13,897 nt of DNA, taken from JAAHGY01 sp051439365 (GTDB lineage Bacteria > Cyanobacteriota > Cyanobacteriia > CAKZMO01). A program made the translations under genes and the position numbers. Positions 1 through 7,119 of the stretch are shown here, one piece after another (within the stretch, counting starts at the first letter, position 1; every line of letters begins with the position of its first letter). The DNA is taken from positions 1 through 13,897 of the forward strand of contig JBFRWC010000347.1 of assembly GCA_051439365.1 (NCBI GenBank), read 5' to 3'. Below the pieces are notes generated by a model that saw only the letters and a program-made list of their open reading frames with translations, did no database searches and had not been told where the DNA came from.

Positions 1-1183
1 GGACAAAGGCTTGGCCTACCGTTGCTACGTTACCGAAGATGAACTGAACGACCTGCGGGCTTCCCAGGAAGCCCAAAAACTTGCGCCTCGTTACGACAAT
101 CGCCACCGTGACCTGACTCCAGAGCAAGAGACGGCATTTCAGGCAGAGGGACGGGAACCCGTGGTTCGGTTCAAAATTGACGACCATCGTACGATTGTTT
201 GGAAGGACATGGTGCGGGGGACAGTTAGTTGGAATGGTAGCGACTTGGGTGGAGATATGGTGATTGCCCGTCGCGCCCCTGCCGACCAGATTGGTCAACC
301 CCTGTATAACTTTGTGGTGGTGGTGGATGACGTGGATATGGGTATCACCCACGTGATTCGCGGCGAGGATCACGTGGCCAATACGGCAAAGCAGCTCTTA
401 CTGTATGAAGCGCTGGGGGCAGAAGTCCCTGAATTTTCCCACACCCCTTTAATTCTCAGTCCCACAGGCAAAAAACTCTCTAAGCGGGACGGGGTTACAT
501 CTATTTCTGATTTCCAGAAAATGGGCTACTTGCCAGTGGCGTTGGCCAACTACATGAGTTTGTTGGGTTGGACTCCCCCCGATTCCACCCAGGAGCGGTT
601 TACCCTGGAGGACGCGGCCAAAGAATTTGAGTTCGAGCGAGTCAACAAGGCGGGGGCCAAGTTCGACTGGGATAAGCTCAACTGGCTTAACAGTCAGTAT
701 TTGCATGAAATGGCTGCAGCGGAATTGGCGGACCTATTGATTCCCTACTGGCAAGAAGCCGGATACGAGGTTGATGCGGATGGCGATCGCCCCTGGTTAG
801 AGCAGATTGCCACCCTTGTCGGTCCTAGCTTGGAGCGGTTGGATCAAGTCGGGGAGATGTGTCGCTATCTGTTTGATTCAGAGTTGGAGTATACGGAAGA
901 TGCGATCGCCCACCTCCAGAAAGAGGGTGTGGCAGATGTGCTCAAAGCCGTTGCTGAAGCCTTACCCAGTGCTACCCTTACTAGCGTGGACGAGGCCAAA
1001 GCGTTGATTAAGGACATTGTCAAAGCCACTGGTGCGAAAAAGGGCTTAATCATGAAATCCCTCCGGGCTGGCTTAACCTGTGCCCTCAAGGGACCAGATT
1101 TGGTCGAGTCCTGGTTGTTGCTGCATCAGAAAGGGCTGGATACGGTGCGGTTGGAAAAGGCGATCGCGCTTAGTCAGCCGTAA
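1..1183 (+). CDS. gltX: Glutamyl-tRNA synthetase, 3' part (5' end outside window)
   Basis: Class I aminoacyl-tRNA synthetase that charges tRNA-Glu with glutamate in the cytoplasm. In cyanobacteria this Glu-tRNA feeds both translation and, through glutamyl-tRNA reductase, tetrapyrrole synthesis. The frame is open from base 2 with no upstream start, so the gene is truncated by the window edge. About 393 residues remain, against roughly 480 for the family, so the N-terminal HIGH-motif part of the Rossmann domain is missing. The class I KMSKR-type motif is present as KLSKRDG, encoded at 473-493, preceded by a typical GEDH segment (363-374). The rest is the alpha-helical anticodon-binding C-terminal domain. 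The gene ends 20 bp from the convergent ureE stop, with no obvious hairpin between them. Identity is certain; the true start lies outside the window. Confidence 0.96.
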   Translation, partial: DKGLAYRCYVTEDELNDLRASQEAQKLAPRYDNRHRDLTPEQETAFQAEGREPVVRFKIDDHRTIVWKDMVRGTVSWNGSDLGGDMVIARRAPADQIGQPLYNFVVVVDDVDMGITHVIRGEDHVANTAKQLLLYEALGAEVPEFSHTPLILSPTGKKLSKRDGVTSISDFQKMGYLPVALANYMSLLGWTPPDSTQERFTLEDAAKEFEFERVNKAGAKFDWDKLNWLNSQYLHEMAAAELADLLIPYWQEAGYEVDADGDRPWLEQIATLVGPSLERLDQVGEMCRYLFDSELEYTEDAIAHLQKEGVADVLKAVAEALPSATLTSVDEAKALIKDIVKATGAKKGLIMKSLRAGLTCALKGPDLVESWLLLHQKGLDTVRLEKAIALSQP

Positions 1184-1203
1184 ATTATTTCCTTTCCTTA
1201 TCC

Positions 1204-1740
1204 TTAGTGATGGTGGGGATGGCTCCGAGTAGAGATGTAGGCCCCTAGCTCTGGAGAAAAGGGAACCTCATCTCGTGTCACTGTCAAGCCCATCTGTTCC
1301 AACATCTGCTTTAACACTGGGTCCGGGCTGAACCGCAACCACGTCTCTTGGACTTCGAGAGAAACATGGCGATTGCCCAGATGGTAGGCCGCTTTGAGCA
1401 ATGCGAGCGGGCTGCTGGCTGTAACGGTCATCACGGGTTCTGCTTGGGCTGCGATCGCCAAAACGGCATCCTGGGTCTCTGTCGTGAGGCGATCGCCATC
1501 CTGTAACACGGTCCCACGGGGCAGTCGCAAGTACACCCCCTGTGTCAGGGATGCGTGATCTTCAAGCCCAACCTGCTCTGGCTGCATAAAGCGAGCCTCG
1601 AAATAGTGTCGGGCCTTGGTCCGTTCCTCAGCAGTCAAAACCAGTGTTAACACTGGTCCTGATTGAACTTGATGAACATTCGAAAGAGACAAATGGTGAG
1701 TAAAGATCAGGGGAGTGGATCGAATGGAACTGACGGCCAT
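1204..1740 (-). CDS. ureE: Urease accessory protein UreE (nickel metallochaperone)
   Basis: UreE carries Ni2+ to the UreD-F-G complex on apo-urease in the cytoplasm. The 178-residue product shows the family signatures: an N-terminal beta domain with LTLVLTAEER (31-40), then LPRGTVLQDGDRL (73-85), then PLALLKAAYHLGNRHVSLEV (111-130). His125 in the NRH segment matches the conserved nickel-binding histidine of the ferredoxin-like domain. The C-terminus ends HPHHH, a short version of the histidine-rich nickel-binding tail. I chose ATG 1740. The frame stays open to a start at 1812, but the extra 24 residues look unlike the family, and a weak GGAA sits just upstream of 1740. It lies 98 bp downstream of cbiX on the same strand, so co-transcription is possible. 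No ureA-D, ureF or ureG is in view, so this is an isolated urease gene here. Confidence 0.93.
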   Translation of the reverse strand: MAVSSIRSTPLIFTHHLSLSNVHQVQSGPVLTLVLTAEERTKARHYFEARFMQPEQVGLEDHASLTQGVYLRLPRGTVLQDGDRLTTETQDAVLAIAAQAEPVMTVTASSPLALLKAAYHLGNRHVSLEVQETWLRFSPDPVLKQMLEQMGLTVTRDEVPFSPELGAYISTRSHPHHH

Positions 1741-1838
1741 AGACTTTCCATGTGTGGTAAGACGATAAGAGAATACTAAAGGATCTACCAATACAAAAGA
1801 GGCCAAAAACACTCAGCATCATCACCCTCCTCTCCAGT

Positions 1839-2615
1839 TTATGAGCAAGCTGTACCCATCAATCCAAGTGTGAGATGGCGGACTAATAGGGGAACTAAGT
1901 CGGGATTGGCTCCCAAGGGTTCTCCCAAGGCAATCGTGAGGCGGGGATAGCGATCGCCCATCGCACTAATATCTTGCGCGATCGCATCAGTAATAGCTCC
2001 CGCAAAGAGAAAGTAGGGCAGGACAGTGATCTGCTGGATATCTTGTTGAGCCAGTTGAAGAATTTGATCGTCAAGGCTGGGTGGGACGGCCCAATAGGCT
2101 GGGACTGCGCCCAGTTGGGTGGCGATCGCTTCAATCGGTTGGTTACCGCCAGGTTTACGGCTCCCGTGGGCCAACAGAATAGAGGCAGATGGAGTATTGG
2201 CGGTCATATTGGTCACATTGTTCCGGGGCTGGGCGAATAGGTCCACCATCCCTTCGGCCTCACCGAAATAGGGCTGGAGTTGGAGTGTGAGCCGTCGGTC
2301 CAGCCTCGTTTGGGCGATCGCTACTTCTTCGGGAATATCGTGACGAACATGAACCCCTGGAAGTAGGAATAAGGGCACGACAGCGAGAGTGGCATATCCC
2401 GACTGGAGGGCGCGATCGCCAAACGCTAAGATTTGCTGATGCAGCGGCATCGAGGCCAATTCCAAACAAGCATAATCCACCAAGGGGGTGGGGTTCGTTG
2501 GGTTGGCTAACTGGTGGGCAACTTGGCTGGCAAGCCGCTGGGCCGCTGCCGCAGGTCGAGGATCTCGACTCCCATGAATGACCAATAGATAGGCCGTGAC
2601 CGTTAAGGGAGACAC
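1839..2615 (-). CDS. cbiX: Sirohydrochlorin chelatase (CbiX/SirB family, two-domain form)
   Basis: Inserts a divalent metal (Fe2+ for siroheme or Co2+ for cobalamin) into sirohydrochlorin. The 258-residue product has two tandem chelatase domains. The first has VIHGSRDPR (metal-binding His14) and GVHVRHDIP (His89), the two histidines expected at the active site. The second repeats LLAHGSRKPGG (His150), but the matching second histidine is absent (LFAGAITDAI), so only the N-terminal half should be catalytic. The start is uncertain. The frame runs to an ATG at 2783, but that adds 56 residues of low-complexity, non-family sequence including a tandem-repeat-encoded NLPV run, and comes within 22 bp of the divergent comF start. 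I prefer the GTG at 2615, just before the first beta strand, though it has no clear ribosome binding site. Siroheme serves nitrite and sulfite reductases; which metal is used cannot be told from sequence. Confidence 0.9.
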   Translation of the reverse strand: MSPLTVTAYLLVIHGSRDPRPAAAAQRLASQVAHQLANPTNPTPLVDYACLELASMPLHQQILAFGDRALQSGYATLAVVPLFLLPGVHVRHDIPEEVAIAQTRLDRRLTLQLQPYFGEAEGMVDLFAQPRNNVTNMTANTPSASILLAHGSRKPGGNQPIEAIATQLGAVPAYWAVPPSLDDQILQLAQQDIQQITVLPYFLFAGAITDAIAQDISAMGDRYPRLTIALGEPLGANPDLVPLLVRHLTLGLMGTACS

Positions 2616-2628
2616 TGATGGAGAAATG

Positions 2629-2658
2629 GGCAAATTCACAGGCAAATTCACAGGCAAG
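2629..2658. repeat. 12-bp tandem repeat near the cbiX 5' end
   Basis: The unit GGCAAATTCACA occurs twice exactly (2629-2640 and 2641-2652), followed by a partial third copy (GGCAAGTTAGAA). If cbiX were translated from 2783 it would encode a repeated NLPV. If translation starts at 2615, as I favour, the repeat lies in the cbiX leader. The length is a multiple of three, so copy-number change would keep the frame. Confidence 0.8.
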
Positions 2659-2805
2659 TTAGAAGGATAGCAACAAAATGCATCTCTGATGAGTCCAATT
2701 CGGTAAGATGAATCATGGGAGTACTGAGTCTTGGCAGGGTTGGGATGCTCTCCAACAAATACCAGCCTTGAAAGCATCTGCATTAATTATAGTAAGGCAA
2801 TCAGG

Positions 2806-3510
2806 ATGATCATCCATAATCTAAAACGGCAGTGGGCTAATGTCCTTGAAGCTTTCTCAACTGGGGGCTGTGGCCTGTGCGATCGCCCCACGCCCTCTCT
2901 GCTTTGCCCTGCTTGCCAAGCCCAGTTACAAACCTGTGCCCTAGCCAACCCGACCCAATTTTGGCGCGATTCGCTCCCGCTGTTTGCTTGGGGAAAATAT
3001 GTCGGTTCCCTGCGACGGGCGATCGCGGCCCTCAAGTATGACAATCAGCCCCAACTCGCCCGCACCTTGGGCATGTGGATGGGACAGCAATGGTTGGCCT
3101 CCCCGATGGCGCGAACAAAACGGGGGCGATCGCTCATCATCATCCCCGTTCCCGCCAATGCCGCCAAGAAGAAACGCCGGGGCTATGATCAAGCCGAATT
3201 ACTGGCAGAAGCGTTTTGCCAATACACTCGCTTGCCCCTGGATTTGAACCGCGTGATCCGCACCGAGGACACCGTACCCATGTTTGGCTTATCCCTGACT
3301 GAGCGGCAGCAAAATGTACAGGGGAAGTTCCAACTCCATCCTCGTTTTCGCCCCTCTGCCAAACAGACCCGCCAATCAATTTTGTTGTTGGATGATATTT
3401 ACACAACCGGATCGACGATGAAAGCGATCGCCCACCTATTGCGCCAACATCAAATGTCGGTATACGGAGCCATCACTCTTGCCAAAGCCGGATTGTCTGA
3501 TGCCACTTAA
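2806..3510 (+). CDS. comF: ComF family protein (phosphoribosyltransferase-fold, competence-associated)
   Basis: A 234-residue ComF homologue. In naturally transformable bacteria ComF is needed for DNA uptake or handling of incoming single strands, and in cyanobacteria comF is part of the competence gene set. Cys22, Cys25, Cys34 and Cys37 (CGLC...CPAC) form the N-terminal zinc-finger-like motif. The C-terminal half carries the PRTase motif LLLDDIYTTGST (193-204), which binds the phosphoribosyl pyrophosphate phosphate in true PRTases. The middle holds the family's AAKKKRRGYDQAELLA block. ATG 2806 is chosen because AAGG lies 8 nt upstream and the length fits the family; the frame extends to a TTG at 2731. 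It is divergent from cbiX and followed by a long palindrome. ComF-type PRTases may lack true transferase activity, so only the competence link is inferred. Confidence 0.92.
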   Translation: MIIHNLKRQWANVLEAFSTGGCGLCDRPTPSLLCPACQAQLQTCALANPTQFWRDSLPLFAWGKYVGSLRRAIAALKYDNQPQLARTLGMWMGQQWLASPMARTKRGRSLIIIPVPANAAKKKRRGYDQAELLAEAFCQYTRLPLDLNRVIRTEDTVPMFGLSLTERQQNVQGKFQLHPRFRPSAKQTRQSILLLDDIYTTGSTMKAIAHLLRQHQMSVYGAITLAKAGLSDAT

Positions 3511-3516
3511 ATTCTG

Positions 3517-3549
3517 AGATCCCCGGTTTCTCAAAGAAACCGGGGATCT
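3517..3549. repeat. Perfect 15-bp palindromic hairpin after comF
   Basis: The arms 3517-3531 and 3535-3549 are perfectly complementary (AGATCCCCGGTTTCT) around a 3-nt loop. No T-run follows on either strand, so it is not a canonical intrinsic terminator, although the stem is strong enough to stall RNA polymerase or protect the comF mRNA 3' end. From memory, closely similar GATCCCCGG...CCGGGGATC palindromes occur in many copies in filamentous cyanobacteria, so I read it as a dispersed repeat that may double as a terminator. Confidence 0.8.
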
Positions 3550-3647
3550 GGGTGAATGGATCTAGGCGCAACCAAGTTCGCCCCTTGCCAAATCAGAAAT
3601 TGTTCCATAGACTCTGAAGGCGATCGGCTCTGGTAAGCTAAAACTAT

Positions 3648-3710
3648 TTTAGTTTGCGTATTTTGGTGGCTCACCCCCGCCGCTGGGGGGGAACACCCAC
3701 GCAAATTAAA
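3648..3710. repeat. Imperfect long palindrome upstream of recF
   Basis: Outer arms TTTGCGT (3653-3659) and ACGCAAA (3699-3705) pair and extend outward through a G-U to roughly 3648/3710. Inside are GGTG/CACC, then CCCCC (3674-3678) against a G-run (3685-3691). The resulting cruciform or hairpin has a GC-rich tip. It ends about 40 bp before the recF start, so it may be a dispersed mobile palindrome or may sit in the recF leader. No coding potential is seen in 3511-3751 apart from the two palindromes. Confidence 0.6.
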
Positions 3711-3751
3711 TGGCAATCAGCTTAATCAACTTTGGTAGTGATATCTCCCTC

Positions 3752-4891
3752 ATGTTTCTTGAACACCTTCACCTCCGTCACTTCAGAAACTATGGAGACC
3801 AACCCATCGAATTCACAGCCCCAAAAACAATTTTGGTGGGTGACAATGCCCAAGGGAAATCCAATGTGCTAGAAGCCGTGGAGTTATTGGCCACGTTACG
3901 CTCCCATCGCGGCGGACGCGATCGCGACCTCGTAGAAACCGATTATCCTGAAAGCATCATCACGGCGCGGCTGCGACGGCTATCAGGAGACACCAAGCTG
4001 GCCATGACTCTGCGTAGTAGCGGTCGCCGTACCGTGGCCATTAATGGTGAGAAGCAAAAGCGGCAACTGGATTTCCTTGGTGTCATGAATGCAGTCCAGT
4101 TTTCCAGTTTGGATCTGGATCTGGTACGGGGAGGACCGGGGGAGCGGCGGCGCTGGCTGGATGTGCTGTTGGTGCAACTAGAACCAGTCTATGCCCATAT
4201 TTTGCAGCAGTACCAAACGGTGTTAAAACAGCGCAATGCCCTACTCAAACAACGACGGACCCATCTGACTAATCCTGACAAGGTGACTCAACCCGTTGAT
4301 CCGACCCAACTAGCTCTGTGGGATGCCCAACTTGCGACAGCAGGGACTCGCGTGATCCGGCGGAGGATGAGGGCGATCGCTCGACTGGCTCCCATTGCTC
4401 AACAGTGGCACCACAATATTAGTGGGCAACAAGAAACCCTAACATTACGCTACGCCCCCAACGTTCTCCTGTCGCAGGACGACGCAGGGGCCATTCAGCA
4501 GGATTTCTTACAAAAGCTTAAAGAGAGGGCGATCGCTGAACAGCACCAAGGCACCTCCCTGGTTGGCCCCCATCGCGACGAAATCGATTTTTTGATCGAT
4601 CAAACCCCTGCTCGTCAGTATGGGTCCCAAGGGCAACAGCGCACCCTTGTCCTCGCCCTCAAACTCGCCGAACTCACCCTGATTAAATCAGTCATCGGTG
4701 AACCCCCATTACTCCTATTAGACGATGTCCTCGCCGAGTTGGACCTCAAACGCCAGAATCAATTACTTGAAACCATCCAGGATCAATTCCAAACCCTCAT
4801 TACCGCCACTCACCTCGGTGCCTTTGAAGCCAAATGGGTCCAAGCCGCCCAAATTCTCACAGTCCAGGCAGGACAGTTGCACCCAGCGTGA
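3752..4891 (+). CDS. recF: DNA replication and repair protein RecF
   Basis: SMC-like ATPase that, with RecO and RecR, loads RecA at single-strand gaps in recombinational repair. The 379-residue product has all the expected motifs: Walker A GDNAQGKS at 30-37; the ABC signature region GSQGQQRTLVLALKLAE at about 291-307; and Walker B LLLLDDVLAELD at about 320-331, followed by the H-loop segment ITATH. The N-terminus MFLEHLHLRHFRNY is typical of cyanobacterial RecF, so ATG 3752 is preferred over an in-frame ATG at 3710 that would add 14 unrelated residues. Neither start has a clear Shine-Dalgarno. The gene is not beside dnaA, dnaN or gyrB, which is usual for cyanobacteria, where the origin-type cluster is dispersed. 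The following 113 bp hold no feature I can support. Confidence 0.96.
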   Translation: MFLEHLHLRHFRNYGDQPIEFTAPKTILVGDNAQGKSNVLEAVELLATLRSHRGGRDRDLVETDYPESIITARLRRLSGDTKLAMTLRSSGRRTVAINGEKQKRQLDFLGVMNAVQFSSLDLDLVRGGPGERRRWLDVLLVQLEPVYAHILQQYQTVLKQRNALLKQRRTHLTNPDKVTQPVDPTQLALWDAQLATAGTRVIRRRMRAIARLAPIAQQWHHNISGQQETLTLRYAPNVLLSQDDAGAIQQDFLQKLKERAIAEQHQGTSLVGPHRDEIDFLIDQTPARQYGSQGQQRTLVLALKLAELTLIKSVIGEPPLLLLDDVLAELDLKRQNQLLETIQDQFQTLITATHLGAFEAKWVQAAQILTVQAGQLHPA

Positions 4892-5004
4892 TGTTTTATT
4901 ACCGAAACAGGGGTGCTAGTAGCATCTAGCGACGGTTGTGCCAAAATGAGGGGTACCGATTTTAGAGGTATGTTGTTGGTTCTGGAGGGCATTGTCTGAA
5001 TCTT

Positions 5005-5970
5005 ATGGCTGACATGACCCATCAAGCGACGACAGACTCCCCTCGCCACCGCCGTCTCACCTACCAAGTACTCCTTGCGTCCTTATGGATAACCTTGGTG
5101 ATGTTAGTGATCAAACTTTGGTTGGGTTGGCGTACCCAATCCCTCGCTATCCTGGCTGAATCCCTCCACACCCTCCTCGATAGCCTTAGCACGCTCTTAA
5201 GCTTTTTGGCTTTATCAAACGATGATCGCCTCGGTTGGCACCAAGTTTGGAGCCACGGGAAACGGGAAATCATGGGAGTGTTAGCGGTGGTGGCATTTTT
5301 GGGATTTTCCAGTTTTTCCTTGTTGCTGATGGCCGCCCAATCCCTAGAAACTCTGGGAGACCAAGAATTAACAGTGGCGGGGCCATCCCTCCAACTTCTA
5401 GGACTGATCACCATCATTACCTTTGCCTTGGCTCTGTTCAAGCGCTATCGTGGTCAAACCACTGAATTTGCGCTACTGCGACTCAACGCCCAACATACGC
5501 TGCGAGATAGTTGGTTAACCCTGCTGGTGTTTTTGGGGTTAATTGGGGTGCGGTTGGGGTACGGTTGGCTAGACCCGCTGATGACCGTTTTGCTAGTGCT
5601 GACGCTAGTGGGAAGTAGTTGGCAACTGATCAACTGGCAGTTGCCGTTTATGGTGCAGCAGGTAGCGATCGCCCCCGAAGTGTTGGCCCAAATGGCAAAG
5701 CAGGTGGAAGGAGTCAGCCATTGCTATAAAGTTCGCTCCCGTGGTCTCGTTGGCCGCCGCGTTTTTATCGAAATGCATTTGGGAGTTCACCCCGAGTTTA
5801 TGGGCATTGCCCGGATTATCGCCCAGCGGATCGAAGCCATGATTCGCACCCGTTACGGCCCTGTGAAAGTGGATATTTTCATTGACCCGGAGACGGAACC
5901 CGATACGCCAATGCTGCCTGACCACTCCATTCGTCGCTTCTATTCCCAAAATGACCCAGACCTAAATTAG
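5005..5970 (+). CDS. Cation diffusion facilitator (CDF) family metal efflux transporter
   Basis: A 321-residue inner-membrane exporter of divalent metal, probably Zn2+, driven by proton antiport. Hydrophobic segments begin near residue 22, and the layout matches the six-helix CDF fold with a cytoplasmic C-terminal ferredoxin-like domain. The transport site is visible: HTLLD (His55, Asp59) in the second helix and HTLRD (His164, Asp168) in the fifth, the HD-HD arrangement typical of zinc CDFs. The loop motif SHGKRE (84-89) is also conserved. The C-terminal half (IEMHLGVHPEF, then VKVDIFIDPE) is the usual metal-sensing domain. ATG 5005 is chosen; an in-frame ATG at 5014 is an alternative, and neither has a good ribosome binding site. 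Its stop codon overlaps the stop of the convergent mtnX. No metal-responsive regulator is adjacent. Exact metal specificity is inferred. Confidence 0.92.
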   Translation: MADMTHQATTDSPRHRRLTYQVLLASLWITLVMLVIKLWLGWRTQSLAILAESLHTLLDSLSTLLSFLALSNDDRLGWHQVWSHGKREIMGVLAVVAFLGFSSFSLLLMAAQSLETLGDQELTVAGPSLQLLGLITIITFALALFKRYRGQTTEFALLRLNAQHTLRDSWLTLLVFLGLIGVRLGYGWLDPLMTVLLVLTLVGSSWQLINWQLPFMVQQVAIAPEVLAQMAKQVEGVSHCYKVRSRGLVGRRVFIEMHLGVHPEFMGIARIIAQRIEAMIRTRYGPVKVDIFIDPETEPDTPMLPDHSIRRFYSQNDPDLN

Positions 5971-6632
5971 TGTTGCCAGGAGCAATGCTGGGCCAAATAC
6001 TGCTCAATATCGGTAAAGGTGTCCCAGGCAATGTAAGGCTTACCCCGTTTTTCCATAAACTCAGTCAAAGGCGGACGGGCAAATACAAGCGACGCGGCAA
6101 GGGCCATGTTCCAATCCGTAATCCCGTCACCGATGGCAATGGTTTCCTCCACCCCATATGTTTGTTGGTAGTGGGCCAGAATATCCGCTTTGGCCACCAT
6201 TTCCGTTTCCCCTTCGTAGGGCGATCGCAATCGTAAGTGAGGACCAGAAGTGTCTACGGCGATCGCATGAATTCCCCGCACTTGTCCCAAAAACGGTTCC
6301 AGCACCGCCTCCACCATCCCCTGTAATCCTCCCGATACCACCACAAAGGGCACTCGGTGCTCATTCAAAAAGTTTAGGAAATCCGCAAAGCCCGGTCGAA
6401 TAGCCTTGGAGCGAGTATAGTCCACAATTTCCCGGTAAATAGAAACAGGTAGCCCTTCGAGCAGCGCCCGAACCCCTTGCTTCAGCGTCATTTCTTGATG
6501 ATAAATCTGCGGCAAAATAACGCTCGCTCGCTCTGGAGTAAACTGCTGCAACATTGCCACAAACGTTTCCTCTGCCGTAATGGTACCGTCAAAGTCACAA
6601 AATACCATCCGACTTACGTTTTGATTGTTCAT
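5967..6632 (-). CDS. mtnX: 2-hydroxy-3-keto-5-methylthiopentenyl-1-phosphate phosphatase (MtnX-like HAD phosphatase)
   Basis: HAD-superfamily phosphatase expected to remove phosphate from an enol intermediate of the methionine salvage pathway, which recycles methylthioadenosine. The 221-residue length matches MtnX. HAD motifs are complete: motif I DFDGTIT (nucleophile Asp13, acid/base Asp15), motif II VSGG (Ser100), motif III Lys148, and motif IV GDGITD (168-173). The cap-domain composition resembles MtnX more than phosphoserine phosphatase, the main alternative. ATG 6632 is chosen; an in-frame ATG at residue 9 is possible. The last codons overlap the CDF transporter stop tail-to-tail by 4 bp. 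No other mtn gene is in view. A near-perfect inverted repeat (6651-6704) lies about 20 bp upstream of the start. Confidence 0.85.
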   Translation of the reverse strand: MNNQNVSRMVFCDFDGTITAEETFVAMLQQFTPERASVILPQIYHQEMTLKQGVRALLEGLPVSIYREIVDYTRSKAIRPGFADFLNFLNEHRVPFVVVSGGLQGMVEAVLEPFLGQVRGIHAIAVDTSGPHLRLRSPYEGETEMVAKADILAHYQQTYGVEETIAIGDGITDWNMALAASLVFARPPLTEFMEKRGKPYIAWDTFTDIEQYLAQHCSWQH

Positions 6633-7119
6633 CGTCCAGAAAGCCTCTCAACCCCTTTTCTTGATAATTTGCAAACTTCACTGCAACATTATCAAAAAAA
6701 GGGTATCCTTATGGGAAGAACACATAAAAGGCACTGCATCTATCGGGTGTTCATGCAGATTAGAGACATCTACTCCGGGTAAACACTAACTCCTGTACCG
6801 ACTCCTAGAACATGCTGAGCATACGGTGAATGTCAGCACAGCGTATGCCAGCATCCACCAAAGTTTAAGCTCAAGGAAAGGAGAGTCGAAGGCAAGCTAA
6901 GTCTTGTTTTTGGGTTACGAGATCCTAGATTTAGTCAACCTCGACACCTTTCGTACTAGCTCAACTTTGCATCTGCCTAGGGTTGCCTTCGACACAACAC
7001 TCAACGAACAGTGAGGGTTCAACCTCTAAATCTGTATTCAATGAGTTTTGCAAAAATCCGGATGACGGAGCAAGGCCGAAGGCAATCCTATTTCTTAAGC
7101 TACAACGCTTGACTGACTC
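6633..7119. other. Gene-free, inverted-repeat-rich interval between mtnX and the DUF7734-like gene
   Basis: No convincing gene lies here. Beyond the mtnX leader dyad, two further pairs of complementary arms stand out. GTCGAAGGCAA (6885-6895) matches its reverse complement at 6983-6993 exactly. The segment 6859-6881 is largely complementary to 6947-6969 (CAAAGTT, AGCT and GAAAGG blocks). The two pairings interleave, as in a pseudoknot. The octamer GAAGGCAA recurs at 6888, reversed at 6983, and again at 7078. I checked by eye for tRNA, tmRNA, RNase P RNA and SRP RNA consensus and saw none. It could hold an unrecognised RNA or a degraded repeat element. Confidence 0.5.
6651..6704. repeat. Inverted repeat in the mtnX leader
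   Basis: Arms 6651-6668 and 6688-6704 pair through ATTATCAA (8 bp), one mismatch, then AAAAGGG (7 bp), with a 19-nt loop. No T-tract follows on either strand, so it is not a clear terminator. It sits where the mtnX 5' untranslated region or promoter should be. It could be an operator-like dyad or an mRNA leader hairpin. I do not recognise a known riboswitch in it. Confidence 0.6.

Noticed and set aside
6477..6782. 101-codon open frame on the plus strand across the mtnX 5' end
   Set aside because: It overlaps the conserved HAD motif I region of mtnX antisense and has no family-like content.
6850..7000. tmRNA or RNase P RNA, suggested by the pseudoknot-like pairing
   Set aside because: The conserved tRNA-like ends and tag frame of tmRNA, and the GAGGAAAGTCC core of RNase P RNA, are not present.
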